61,659 nt of DNA from Desulfuromonadales bacterium. GTDB lineage: Bacteria; Desulfobacterota; Desulfuromonadia; Desulfuromonadales; BM103. The notes beneath the pieces were generated by a model that saw nothing but the letters and a program-made list of their open reading frames with translations, was not told the DNA's origin and did not search any database. A program made the position numbers and the translations under genes. Below are positions 33,451 through 42,127 of the stretch, in pieces; position 1 is the first letter of the stretch; the number at the start of each line of letters is the position of its first letter. Location: contig JAMONP010000104.1 in NCBI GenBank assembly GCA_027065695.1, positions 1 to 61,659 of the forward strand, read 5' to 3'.

Positions 33451-35130
33451 ATGGCGGGAACGCCTGTTCAAAAATATATCTATAATGCTTCACGTCGATT
33501 GCTGTCCTGGTATCTTGCCATCCGCCTGGTCGTGGTTTGTTTTTTTCTTGGCGGAACGATTTTCTACCAACTACAGCAAAACTCCTGGGTCGAGTCCTCG
33601 GTTGCCCGCTATTTAAGTTACCTTACTCTTTTAACCGTTTTGCAAACGGTTATATCGGGGAACGTACTCACCAGGCTCAGACGTTACCGGCACTTCATCA
33701 ATGCTCAACTCTGCTGGGACCTTTTCTTTGTTGTTCTGGTCATCTATCTGACCGGTGGTGTTGACAGCCTTTATTCTTTCCTGTTTATTCTGGTCATCAT
33801 TGCCGCAAGTGCTTTTTGTCCAAGGCCACAGGTGCTGGTGGTGGCTTCCGCGTCATCTATCCTTTATGGCAGTTTGCTTGATCTGCAATATTACGGTTAT
33901 CTGCCAATTTTCAACGGTCAAATGCTCCCCAAAGAAACACATCATTATGATGTGTTCTACGCCGTGTTTCTGCATGTCGGAGCCTTCTTCCTTACGGCCC
34001 TCTTAAGTGGAACCCTGGCAGAAAGACTGCGACGCAGCGAAGAAGCTCGTGAAAAACGTGAGATAGATTATGGTGAGCTGGAGCGTCTCAACCAGTCGAT
34101 TCTGACCAATATCAACAGCGGTTTGATGGTCATTAATGCCGATGGGCGCATCCGTTCTTTTAATAATGCGGCCAGCAGGATCACCGGTTGCCATCTGGAA
34201 GAGGTTTATAATCGCCCGATTGAGGCGATTTTCCCGGAGTTCGATACTTTTGATCCGGAAGCTCTGGATGGTATCGAGCGTGGTGAACTTTATTTTTGTA
34301 AGAGTGCAGAAGAAGTGCTTACATTAGGCTATTCGGCCAGCCAGGTTGTAGATAGGAATAAGGACAATCTTGGGCTACTGATTGCATTCCAGGACCTCAC
34401 CGAGTTCAAAGCTCTCGAAGAGCAATTGAAGCGTACTGATCGTCTGGCTGCCGTCGGCCGTCTCGCTTCTGGTCTGGCCCATGAGATCCGAAATCCCCTG
34501 GCATCAATCAGCGGCTCTGTACAACTGCTTCTGGAGGACGAAAAGGTCAGTGACGAAGATCGTCAGCTAATGCGTATTGTCGTTAAAGAGGCCGATCGCT
34601 TAAGCTTGCTGCTCAGTGATTTTCTGGTTTTTGCCCGTCCGGCACCTTTGCAGGTGGAAACAATCGACATCGCCTTGCTGCTCGATGAACTAATTGCTCT
34701 TTTGGTTGCCAGTGGACAGTTTCCGGGGGTGGTGATCGACAAGGCCTATCAGAGACCAGTCCTGATGAATGTCGATCCCCAGAAAATGCACCAGGTTTTG
34801 TGGGATCTTCTCATTAACGCCGGTGAAGCTGCTCGGCCTGAAGGCAAGATACGTGTGGGAATTGACGAGGCTAAAGGTGAGATTATCATCGAAGATACCG
34901 GCTCCGGCATTGCCAAAGAGGATCGAGATAAATTGTTTGAGCCGTTTTTTACCACTAAGGAACGAGGTACCGGGTTGGGGCTGGCAAACGTTTATGCAAA
35001 TATAGAAGCACACCATGGACGGATTTATGTTGAACCTGGCAGCCTTGGCGGTGCCCAATTTATAATTGAATTGCCGGATGAGTGTCGTGGGGGGCAGGGA
35101 CGCGGGATGCAGGATGAAAAAATTATATAG
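33451..35130 (+). CDS. pilS: Membrane sensor histidine kinase PilS
   Basis: A 559-residue sensor. The N-terminal part has about six membrane helices (to about residue 195). A PAS domain follows at about 210-320 (NINSGLMVINADGRIRSFNNAASRITG). HisKA contains the phospho-His in LAHEIRNPLASISGS, and the HATPase domain has N-box INAGEAA and G boxes EDTGSGI and GTGLGLANV. It phosphorylates PilR. ATG 33451 was chosen because the longer frame begins inside pilC. Its last residues (GGQGRGMQDE) are encoded by a heptad DNA repeat, so the tail is probably recent. pilR follows after about 50 bases. Confidence 0.92.
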   Translation: MAGTPVQKYIYNASRRLLSWYLAIRLVVVCFFLGGTIFYQLQQNSWVESSVARYLSYLTLLTVLQTVISGNVLTRLRRYRHFINAQLCWDLFFVVLVIYLTGGVDSLYSFLFILVIIAASAFCPRPQVLVVASASSILYGSLLDLQYYGYLPIFNGQMLPKETHHYDVFYAVFLHVGAFFLTALLSGTLAERLRRSEEAREKREIDYGELERLNQSILTNINSGLMVINADGRIRSFNNAASRITGCHLEEVYNRPIEAIFPEFDTFDPEALDGIERGELYFCKSAEEVLTLGYSASQVVDRNKDNLGLLIAFQDLTEFKALEEQLKRTDRLAAVGRLASGLAHEIRNPLASISGSVQLLLEDEKVSDEDRQLMRIVVKEADRLSLLLSDFLVFARPAPLQVETIDIALLLDELIALLVASGQFPGVVIDKAYQRPVLMNVDPQKMHQVLWDLLINAGEAARPEGKIRVGIDEAKGEIIIEDTGSGIAKEDRDKLFEPFFTTKERGTGLGLANVYANIEAHHGRIYVEPGSLGGAQFIIELPDECRGGQGRGMQDEKII

Positions 35131-35179
35131 AATGTGGTGAGGAACGAACCGCATCAATTGAGAAACTGGAGTTGTTTTT

Positions 35180-36577
35180 ATGAGTGAAGAGTCGAGTAAG
35201 TACCGGATTCTGATAGTTGACGATGAAGAAAGCATGCGCGATTTCCTGAGCATTATGCTGCATCGCGAGGGCTATCAGGTTGATACGTCTATTGATGGAG
35301 TCCAAGCCGTTTCCCATCTGCGTGAGCACAGCTACGACCTGGTTATTTCCGATATCAAAATGCCACGCATGAACGGCTTGGAACTGCTCGCACATATCAA
35401 GGAACGCACGCCGGAAACGGTTGTCCTGATGGTGACGGCATTCTCTTCTACAGATGAAGCCGTCGAGGCGATGAAGCAGGGTGCTTACGATTACATCACC
35501 AAGCCATTCAAAAATGAAGAGATCCGCCTGATTGTCAAGAATGCTTTGGAGCGGCGCGAACTGCGTCAGGAGAACCTGGCTCTTAAAGAGGAGCTGGGCA
35601 AGCGTTTTTCTTTCGAAGGCCTGATTGGCAAATCAAAGGCAATGCAGGATGTCTTCACCATGGTGCGCAAGGTGGCTGCCAGTCCGGTCAAAGTGCTGGT
35701 TACTGGTGAATCTGGAACGGGTAAGGAGTTGGTTGCCAGGGCGATCCACTATAACAGCGATCGTCGCGACGGTTCCTTTGTGCCGATCAACTGCGGTGCG
35801 ATTCCGGAGAATCTGATCGAGAGCGAACTCTTTGGTCATGAGAAGGGTGCTTTCACCGGGGCAATCAAGCAGAAGCCTGGCCTGTTCGAGATAGCCGAAA
35901 ATGGAACGATTTTTCTCGATGAAATCGGTGAGCTGCCACCTCTGATGCAAGTTAAACTGCTACGGGTACTACAGGAGGATGAATTCCGGCGTGTCGGTGG
36001 TACCAAAGATATCCAGGCTAATGTGCGTGTGCTGGCAGCGACCAACCGTCACCTCGAGGAGGCGGTTGCTGAAGGTAGTTTCCGCGAAGATCTCTATTAT
36101 CGCTTCAATGTTATCCGTATTGATTTGCCACCGTTGCGTCAGCGTCGCGAGGATATCCCGGTGATGATCGACTTTTTCTGGGAACGATTTACCGGGCAGA
36201 AGAGGGCCGAGGTCACTGAGGATGCCATGCGCCGTCTGATCGATTACCAGTGGCCTGGCAATGTACGTGAACTCGAAAATGTTATTGAGCGGGCCACGGT
36301 TCTTGGCCGCGATAAAGAAATTACTCTGGAGTCCTTACCACCCAACCTGGTGACCGGTATGTCCTCTTCGGTTACGCCTCTGACCGACATCCCTGAGACC
36401 GGCATGGATCTCGATGCCTACCTTGGTGAAATTGAAAAAGAGATACTGCTCAAGGCTCTCGCTAAAACCGATGGTGTGCGCAAGGGGGCCGCCGGGTTGT
36501 TGGGGATAACCTTCCGCTCAATTCGCTATCGTCTTTCCAAGTATGGTTTGGGTGAGGATGATAGTGTTGATGAATAG
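35180..36577 (+). CDS. pilR: Sigma-54-dependent response regulator PilR
   Basis: An NtrC-class activator of 465 residues. The receiver domain has Asp14, Asp15 and phospho-acceptor Asp58 ([12 protein letters not shown]). The AAA+ domain has GESGTGKE (Walker A), the sigma-54 contact loop [10 protein letters not shown], and [19 protein letters not shown] (Walker B). A FIS-type HTH is at the C-terminus ([18 protein letters not shown]). It is expected to drive the -24/-12 promoters of the two pilin genes just downstream. It lies in an operon with pilS. Confidence 0.95.
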   Translation: MSEESSKYRILIVDDEESMRDFLSIMLHREGYQVDTSIDGVQAVSHLREHSYDLVISDIKMPRMNGLELLAHIKERTPETVVLMVTAFSSTDEAVEAMKQGAYDYITKPFKNEEIRLIVKNALERRELRQENLALKEELGKRFSFEGLIGKSKAMQDVFTMVRKVAASPVKVLVTGESGTGKELVARAIHYNSDRRDGSFVPINCGAIPENLIESELFGHEKGAFTGAIKQKPGLFEIAENGTIFLDEIGELPPLMQVKLLRVLQEDEFRRVGGTKDIQANVRVLAATNRHLEEAVAEGSFREDLYYRFNVIRIDLPPLRQRREDIPVMIDFFWERFTGQKRAEVTEDAMRRLIDYQWPGNVRELENVIERATVLGRDKEITLESLPPNLVTGMSSSVTPLTDIPETGMDLDAYLGEIEKEILLKALAKTDGVRKGAAGLLGITFRSIRYRLSKYGLGEDDSVDE

Positions 36578-36675
36578 CTGATTCCTGATTAGTTGAACAG
36601 GTTTTGAAGAGAAGGTCTCTTATGAAGGACACATAAGCGTCCCGCCGATTGTCACATTTTGTTTTAAAATGAATT

Positions 36676-36691
36676 TGGCATTAAAATTGTA
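36676..36691 (+). promoter_or_regulatory. Sigma-54-type promoter of the first pilin
   Basis: TGGCATTAAAATTGTA has the -24 GG and -12 TG with exact spacing; the last C of TTGC is T. TGTCAC at 36650-36655 lies just upstream. It is 51 bases before the pilin GTG. Confidence 0.6.
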
Positions 36692-36742
36692 ATCATCTAG
36701 CCGTTAGATCTAGATTGCATGTTCTCTCGGTAGGAGACATCC

Positions 36743-36949
36743 GTGAAGTGCCCACAAAATCAAAAAGGTTTTACCCTTATTGAACTATTGATAGTTGTCG
36801 CAATTATCGGTATCCTCGCAGCCATTGCTATCCCTCTATTTAGTGCCTACAAACAAAAAACTTACAACTCGGCAGCAACAGCAGATTTGCACCACGCCAA
36901 AATTGCCTTAGAGGCATTCCACTACGATCATACTTACTACCCTTATTAG
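36743..36949 (+). CDS. Short type IVa pilin, first tandem copy (highly aromatic)
   Basis: 68 residues starting with GTG 36743 after TAGGAG. The prepilin leader MKCPQNQKG is cut before Phe1 by PilD. The mature 59 residues start [20 protein letters not shown] with Glu5, and lack the usual C-terminal globular domain and disulfide loop, like Geobacter PilA. By my count there are 9 Phe/Tyr in 59 (F1, F24, Y27, Y32, F50, Y52, Y56, Y57, Y59; about 15%) and four His. It has its own promoter and a terminator behind it, so it is controlled separately from the second copy. It differs from copy two mainly after residue 37. Confidence 0.85.
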   Translation: MKCPQNQKGFTLIELLIVVAIIGILAAIAIPLFSAYKQKTYNSAATADLHHAKIALEAFHYDHTYYPY

Positions 36950-36980
36950 GTAGAGAAGCTTTTGTGTGAGTGACCAATAT

Positions 36981-37007
36981 TGTCACTTATGATGTCACAT
37001 TATGTCC
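36981..37007 (+). promoter_or_regulatory. Repeated TGTCAC motifs upstream of the second pilin promoter
   Basis: TGTCAC at 36981 and 36993 and TGTCC at 37003 are spaced 12 and 10 bases apart, about 90-115 bases before the -24 site. The same TGTCACAT word occurs before the first pilin (36650). PilR sites in Pseudomonas contain TGTC, so these are candidate PilR enhancer sites. Confidence 0.45.
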
Positions 37008-37052
37008 ATTTTGACGAGGCAACTGGAAATCCTCTTTTAACAACATTCATAC

Positions 37053-37086
37053 TAAACACCTTAATTTATGGTGTTTAACTTTTTTC
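37053..37086 (+). terminator. Rho-independent terminator between the two pilins
   Basis: The stem TAAACACC / GGTGTTTA has a nine-base AT loop and is followed by ACTTTTTT. It ends the first pilin transcript just before the second promoter. Confidence 0.75.
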
Positions 37087-37094
37087 TCGCACAA

Positions 37095-37110
37095 TGGCAC
37101 GGCACTTGCT
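37095..37110 (+). promoter_or_regulatory. Perfect-consensus sigma-54 promoter of pilA
   Basis: TGGCACGGCACTTGCT fits TGGCAC-R-N4-TTGCW at every position. It is 77 bases before the pilA ATG and downstream of the TGTCAC motifs. Confidence 0.85.
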
Positions 37111-37186
37111 GCTACAGTTGATCACCTTATGAAGTTAACGCTAATCAACCTGGACGCTGTGTCCACATTCAAAAAGGAGAATAATT

Positions 37187-37399
37187 ATGCTTAAAAAGTT
37201 CAGAAAGTCTGAAAAGGGTTTTACCCTGATCGAGCTGCTGATCGTTGTTGCGATCATCGGTATCCTCGCTGCAATTGCTATCCCGCAGTTCGCTTCCTAT
37301 CGTCAGAAGGCGTATAACTCTGCAGCTCAAGCTGATGTTAAGAATGCCAAGACAGCTTTGGAGTCGTATTTCGCTGACGCCCAAAACTATCCTTATTAA
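37187..37399 (+). CDS. pilA: Geopilin-type short type IVa pilin PilA (PilA-N)
   Basis: 70 residues with leader [11 protein letters not shown], then mature [20 protein letters not shown] (59 residues, Glu5 present). There is no globular C-terminal domain, as in Geobacter PilA. There are 8 aromatic residues in 59 (F1, F24, Y27, Y32, Y50, F51, Y57, Y59; about 14%). It has a strong AAAGGAG site before ATG 37187. It is followed by a PilA-C-like gene, the arrangement in which the short PilA-N and the exported PilA-C pair in one filament. It is a nanowire-type pilin candidate; conductivity itself is not shown by sequence. Confidence 0.93.
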   Translation: MLKKFRKSEKGFTLIELLIVVAIIGILAAIAIPQFASYRQKAYNSAAQADVKNAKTALESYFADAQNYPY

Positions 37400-37431
37400 T
37401 TTAAACTTTTACCAAGAATTTGGAGGATAAT

Positions 37432-37761
37432 ATGAAAAAAATAGTAATTTTAAGCGCAATTATTATGGTTTTTTCCTGTGGTGTAGCCTTTGCGGCTTAT
37501 GATGCAGATACGAAAACTTGTGGCACCAGCCCCAACTCCCTCGATATCCAACTGTCTAACAAAGTCTCCATGGAGTATACTGAAGCAACTACCGGCGATG
37601 GTCTTGGCTATGTCATCGGTGCGTCCCATTCGAGCGGCACCCGCACTTATGGTTCCTCTTCCGGTGATGCCAAAATTTTCTGGACAGAGTCTTTGCAAGC
37701 AACCCTGCCAGCAGCACCAACAGGTACGGCAAGTGCTGGTTTTACTTGGACGGCCCTTTAA
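37432..37761 (+). CDS. PilA-C-like (short-pilin chaperone, Spc) exported protein
   Basis: 109 residues with a classical signal (MKKIVILSAIIMVFSCGVAFA, cut before AYDADTK), then a beta-rich 88-residue domain with LDIQLSNKVSMEY, a single Cys in the mature part (TKTCGT) and AKIFWTES. It matches the type and position of the Geobacter gene after pilA, which supplies the missing globular half of the short pilin. ATG 37432 after TGGAGG is preferred over TTG 37420. A strong terminator ends the pil cluster. Confidence 0.82.
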   Translation: MKKIVILSAIIMVFSCGVAFAAYDADTKTCGTSPNSLDIQLSNKVSMEYTEATTGDGLGYVIGASHSSGTRTYGSSSGDAKIFWTESLQATLPAAPTGTASAGFTWTAL

Positions 37762-37790
37762 GTAAGGTCTTTTTATCTCTGATCTAAACG

Positions 37791-37824
37791 ACGGGGTGCG
37801 ATTATTTGCACCCCGTTTTTTTTT
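37791..37824 (+). terminator. Rho-independent terminator ending the pil cluster
   Basis: The stem ACGGGGTGC / GCACCCCGT has an eight-base loop and is followed by nine T residues. Confidence 0.92.
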
Positions 37825-37850
37825 GGACTAAAATATGCTAGCATAAAGAC

Positions 37851-38642
37851 ATGTTGCCAATTATTCTAATGACAATGCGCTGTTTTCTGCGCGACCGTAT
37901 CCTCTTTGCGTTGCTTGGCGCTGCCGGTTTACTGCTGCTACTGATACCAGCCATGAGCAGTTTTTCCATGCGTCAGGTTCAGGAGCTCTCAATCACCCTG
38001 TCGCTTTCCGCGAACTCGTTTTTGCTGCTGATCCTGGCAACTTTACTCGGTTCTGCCTCGGTCTGGGGTGACATTGAACGTCGTTACACGGCGGGGTTGC
38101 TTGGTTTGCCCCTTTCGCGCCGCTCTTACCTGCTTGGCAAATTTACCGGCATCGCTGTTTTCCTTCTGGCTTGTTGTGCAATCCTGGCTGTTGCCGGGCT
38201 GGCTGTGATTGCCATTGCCAAATCACAGTACCCGGCAGCCAGTGACCCACAATGGTGGGTTATTCTTCTCGCCTCGGCCATGATTGGCCTGAAATACGTA
38301 CTTTTGGCAGCCTTTGCCATGTTTTTCTCGACCTTGAGTACCTCTTTTTTTCTGCCAATATTTGGCACCCTCGGAGTTTATTTTGCAGGCACGGCTTCTC
38401 AGGAAGTTTTTGAATACCTCAACAGTGATATTGCCGAAAATCTTTCTCCCCTGGTGAAAAGTTGCGCCGAAGCCTTCTACTATATACTGCCAAATTTTTC
38501 GGCTTTTGACCTTAAAGTTCAGGCTGTTTACGGACTGCCGCTGGATGCCATGAGTTTGTTAGGTACCCTGCTGTATTTTCTGGCTTATCTTGCTGTGTTA
38601 CTCACTCTGTCGGTATGGTTATTCGAACGCCGGGATCTATAA
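37851..38642 (+). CDS. ABC-2-type transporter permease
   Basis: A 263-residue membrane protein with six helices in the ABC-2 pattern (SVWGDIERRYTAGLLGLPLSRRSYLLGKF in the first cytoplasmic loop is typical). It pairs with the ATPase encoded two genes downstream (39535), with a TPR protein between. The same three-gene set follows pilA in Geobacter, so a link to pilus or surface-glycan export is likely but unproven. The stop overlaps the next start by one base. Confidence 0.85.
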   Translation: MLPIILMTMRCFLRDRILFALLGAAGLLLLLIPAMSSFSMRQVQELSITLSLSANSFLLLILATLLGSASVWGDIERRYTAGLLGLPLSRRSYLLGKFTGIAVFLLACCAILAVAGLAVIAIAKSQYPAASDPQWWVILLASAMIGLKYVLLAAFAMFFSTLSTSFFLPIFGTLGVYFAGTASQEVFEYLNSDIAENLSPLVKSCAEAFYYILPNFSAFDLKVQAVYGLPLDAMSLLGTLLYFLAYLAVLLTLSVWLFERRDL

Positions 38643-39535
38643 TGAAGCGGAGTCTCTTCCTGGCACTTTTGATTCTTGTTCTGATCTCGGTAACCCGATT
38701 TCAGGTCGACTGGCTTGCCGAGAGGCCGATTGCGGTGAAACTCGGCTATACGCCTGCGGCAGAGGTTCAACGTCTGTTAGCTGGGGAACATCGTTTGGCC
38801 CTAAGTGAAATGTCAGTCATCCGCGTTCTATTTTATTTCGGCTCTCTAGTAGATAAATGGCGGAATCAGATCATGTTGCCGCCTGAATATTTCAACATGT
38901 ATAAAACCGTTGAAACAGCGGTGAAACTCGACCCCTACAATATGGACGCCTACTACTTCGCACAGAGCGCTTTTACCTGGGAAGTTGGTCGAGCCCGTGA
39001 AGTTAATGCCCTGCTCGACTACGGCATGAAATATCGCACCGATGACTGGTATCTGCCGTACTTTGCAGGTTTCAACGCTGCATTTTTCTTGCAGGATTAT
39101 AAACAGGCGGCTCAGTATATGGAACGTGCCGCACAATTGTCCGGTAACCCTCTCTTTGCCAAGCTGGCATCACGTTATTTTTACGAATCTGGTCGTACAC
39201 AACTCGGAATTGCTTACCTGCAGGGGATGGTTGAACAGGAACGAGATCCTCAACAAAAACGTGCATACAAGCTTCGTCTGGACGCATTGGTGGTAACCCG
39301 CACGATAGAAGATGCCCTGAGCGAGTGGCGACAAGACCATGACAAAGATCCGCAAAATATTGCTGAGCTATACTCGGCTGGTTTGTTGGCGCAGATACCG
39401 GAGGATCCCTATGGTGGTGAGTTCTTTATCGATGAAGAGGGAAAGGTCCGTACGACCAGCAAGTTTGCTCTGGCACGACCAGTTGAAAATACACAGCAGC
39501 AGACCTTGGATGAAATACCAGAGGCTAAAGAGTAA
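38642..39535 (+). CDS. TPR-like membrane-anchored protein of the ABC-2 set
   Basis: 297 residues with one N-terminal signal/anchor (MKRSLFLALLILVLISVTRF). Helical repeats follow (about 60-220) with TPR spacing, for example TVETAVKLDPYNMDAYYFAQSAF and QAAQYMERAAQLSG. The C-terminus has a pattern like pseudopilin or type II secretion ends (IPEDPYGGEFFIDEEGKV). ATG 38642 was chosen because it overlaps the permease stop. It is probably a periplasmic partner of the exporter. Confidence 0.7.
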   Translation: MKRSLFLALLILVLISVTRFQVDWLAERPIAVKLGYTPAAEVQRLLAGEHRLALSEMSVIRVLFYFGSLVDKWRNQIMLPPEYFNMYKTVETAVKLDPYNMDAYYFAQSAFTWEVGRAREVNALLDYGMKYRTDDWYLPYFAGFNAAFFLQDYKQAAQYMERAAQLSGNPLFAKLASRYFYESGRTQLGIAYLQGMVEQERDPQQKRAYKLRLDALVVTRTIEDALSEWRQDHDKDPQNIAELYSAGLLAQIPEDPYGGEFFIDEEGKVRTTSKFALARPVENTQQQTLDEIPEAKE

Positions 39536-40416
39536 TGAACGCGATTGAAATTAAAGGTTTAAGTAAAACCTATCGTGGTAAACGTGGAGCTCGGGTTGAG
39601 GCTTTGGTTGATCTTAATCTCGATGTCAAGGCCGGCGAAGTGTTCGGATTCCTTGGCCCCAATGGTGCCGGCAAGAGTACCACTATTAAGCTTTTAACTG
39701 GGCAGCTGCGTTTGAATAGTGGTTGTGCGATGCTTTTTGGGGTGCAGGTCAGCGACCCTGATGCACGCCTCAGACTCGGTTATTTGCCTGAAAATCCTTC
39801 TTTGCATGGTCATATGAATGCTTGGGAACATCTGCGTTTTGTTGGTCAGATCCATGGTCTGGATGCACAGAGGATCAAGCGCGACAGTCAGCAGATTCTC
39901 GAACTTCTTGAATTGGATAAAGACGCAAAGAGACCTGTGAAAGGCTACAGCAAGGGCATGACGCAACGTCTCGCTCTTGCTGTAGCCTTGTTGCCTGATC
40001 CTGATCTGTTAATTCTTGATGAGCCGATGAGTGGCCTCGATCCATTGGGACGGGCCTTGGTCAAGGACATCATCCGGGATGCGAAAGGGCGGGGTAAGAC
40101 AGTTTTCTTTAGCACTCATATCACTTCAGACATCGAGGCGGTTTGCGATCGGATCGGTATAGTTGTGCGCGGCCGTCTATGTGCTCTCGAGAATGTCGCA
40201 GAGCTCTTGCGTGAAGGTGTCGAGGGTTATCTGGTACGTTATGCCGATAAACTCGGTTGCCAACATGAAGACTTGATCGTCCGAGATCGACTACGCGAAC
40301 GACTCGATTCGCTCCTTGCTTCCGGAGCAACCCTGGATGCTATTGAACCGCATCGTCGGGATATGGAAGCCTACTTCCTGCAAACAGTCAAGGATGCTGA
40401 GGCGTGTTTAAGCTAG
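39535..40416 (+). CDS. ABC transporter ATPase of the ABC-2 set
   Basis: 293 residues. Walker A is GPNGAGKST, the Q-loop region is LGYLPENPSLHG, the signature is YSKGMTQRLALAVALL, Walker B is LLILDEPMSGLDP, and the H-loop is FFSTHITSDIEAVCDRI. It powers the permease at 37851. It overlaps the previous stop by one base and the next gene by 13 bases, so all four genes are coupled. Confidence 0.93.
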   Translation: MNAIEIKGLSKTYRGKRGARVEALVDLNLDVKAGEVFGFLGPNGAGKSTTIKLLTGQLRLNSGCAMLFGVQVSDPDARLRLGYLPENPSLHGHMNAWEHLRFVGQIHGLDAQRIKRDSQQILELLELDKDAKRPVKGYSKGMTQRLALAVALLPDPDLLILDEPMSGLDPLGRALVKDIIRDAKGRGKTVFFSTHITSDIEAVCDRIGIVVRGRLCALENVAELLREGVEGYLVRYADKLGCQHEDLIVRDRLRERLDSLLASGATLDAIEPHRRDMEAYFLQTVKDAEACLS

Positions 40417-42125
40417 GGCGTCGTTACGAAATAATTCTGATTGCTTTCGTGGTTTTGACGCTGTTCTACCCGATGCTTTTTGCCGGTGAGAACTCTGTGG
40501 ACGACTGGAGGATGCTGCAGAATCAATCCTCCGGCGAACTTGATCTGCTGGCTCTGTTCAAACCGGGTGGTGGGTTTTATTATCGACCCTTGCTGATGCT
40601 TACCTTCTGGGTCGATAAGTTCCTATGGGATCAGAGCCTTGGTTTCATGCATCTGGAAAACATTCTGCTGCATATGCTTAATGCGATCCTGGTCTATTTT
40701 GTTGCCAGGGCCATGGCGCAACGCTTGCATGTTGAGCATTATCTCTTTCCCCTGTTGTCAGGCCTGTTGTTTGCCATCCATCCCATCACCACAGAATCGG
40801 TTAACTGGATCTCTGGACGAACTGACCTGTTAACCACAAGTTTTGTGTTGCTTACGACTCTGGCGATCATTAAGTCTTCAGCCCACAAAAGTTATCTTTG
40901 GGCCTTCGTTGGCTCCTTGCTATTCGTGGCGGCTGTAATATCTAAGGAAGTGAGCCTTTTTTTCTTCCCTGTGGCAGTCTTGCTTTTCTGGTGGCATGGC
41001 CGTCAGCGGCGATATGCGGCGTTGGCATCGCTCTGTTTTAGCAGCCCGTTTCTCCTTGGGGGACTGGCCTATCTGTACAGTCGACTTCTGACCGCTTCTA
41101 CCCGTACCTTTGCTGCAACTGATCTGCTCCGAAACTGGCATTACGATCTTTATGACACGATCAGGGTGTCATTCAAGGTGTTTGGTTTCTATGTCAAGAA
41201 GCTCTTCGTGCCGGTGCCGTTGAATTTTGCCATCCGCGATGTGTCGGAAGTTTATGTCCTGGTTGGGATCGCGGCCATGGCTCTATCCGTCTATCTGATC
41301 CAGAGAAGAGTCGTGACCTTCTGGCCTTTTGCCATTTCATTTTACCTGATTCTTCCGGCAATTTTGATAGCCTTGACCAGTGTTGCCTGGACGCCAATTG
41401 CAGAGCGATATATTTACCTCTCTTCGGCCTTTGTTGTTATCGGTTTGGTTCCATATCTATTGCGTTTAGGTCAACTTTTGCCTTTACGTGCAGCTGTCTT
41501 CGGTCTGCTGCTTCTACTTGCTTCAGCAACAGCGGTGACAGCGCATCGGAACTACCTCTGGCTGGATAATGAGCGTTTATATGCTGATACCAAGCAAAAG
41601 AGCCCCAACTTTTCGGCCATCGATAATGAACTTGGTATTGCCCTGATGAAAAGTGGTGAGTTGGACAAGGCCAGAGAAGTTTTGCAAGCAGCGATCGTGG
41701 CTGGCAAGGGTGAAGAGAACCCGTTGATTTATGTGAATTTGGCAAGCGCTTATCAACGGGCTGATGATTATGACAATGCTGAAAGAATCTTTGCGAGCTA
41801 TATTGAAAAAAATGGCTACGATAATCGGGATATCCTGGCCAATTATGCTCGTCTCATGGAACGCAAGTTTGTTGTAAAGGATCAGCCATCGGAGAAGGTT
41901 TTGCTGGATGTTGAGAAGTTGATAAACCTTTACCGGAAAAGCTATGCTCTGAGTCGAGATTCTTTTGCCCTTTATCGGGTCGGGCAGCTTGAACTTTGGC
42001 TTGGTAATGACAAGGCTGCTGCTGAGGCTTTTACCGAGGTTGTGGCTAATGCTCCGCAAGATGTTTACTATCGACCAGCTGCAGAAAAACTTGCTGATCG
42101 TCTGCACAACAAAGGTTCGGATTAA
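40404..42125 (+). CDS. GT-C-like membrane glycosyltransferase with TPR tail
   Basis: 573 residues beginning with GTG 40404. About ten membrane helices (to about residue 385) carry the early acidic loop NSVDDWRML and the TMTC-type motif HPITTESVNWISGRTDLL. The C-terminal TPR region (about 395-560) has units such as ELGIALMKSGELDKAREVLQ and NLASAYQRADDYDNAERIF. Proteins of this layout (TMTC or protein O-mannosyltransferase-like) use lipid-linked sugars. The neighbour is a DPPR-synthase-like gene, which could make such a donor. The acceptor is unknown. Confidence 0.72.
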   Translation: MFKLGRRYEIILIAFVVLTLFYPMLFAGENSVDDWRMLQNQSSGELDLLALFKPGGGFYYRPLLMLTFWVDKFLWDQSLGFMHLENILLHMLNAILVYFVARAMAQRLHVEHYLFPLLSGLLFAIHPITTESVNWISGRTDLLTTSFVLLTTLAIIKSSAHKSYLWAFVGSLLFVAAVISKEVSLFFFPVAVLLFWWHGRQRRYAALASLCFSSPFLLGGLAYLYSRLLTASTRTFAATDLLRNWHYDLYDTIRVSFKVFGFYVKKLFVPVPLNFAIRDVSEVYVLVGIAAMALSVYLIQRRVVTFWPFAISFYLILPAILIALTSVAWTPIAERYIYLSSAFVVIGLVPYLLRLGQLLPLRAAVFGLLLLLASATAVTAHRNYLWLDNERLYADTKQKSPNFSAIDNELGIALMKSGELDKAREVLQAAIVAGKGEENPLIYVNLASAYQRADDYDNAERIFASYIEKNGYDNRDILANYARLMERKFVVKDQPSEKVLLDVEKLINLYRKSYALSRDSFALYRVGQLELWLGNDKAAAEAFTEVVANAPQDVYYRPAAEKLADRLHNKGSD

Positions 42126-42127
42126 TC

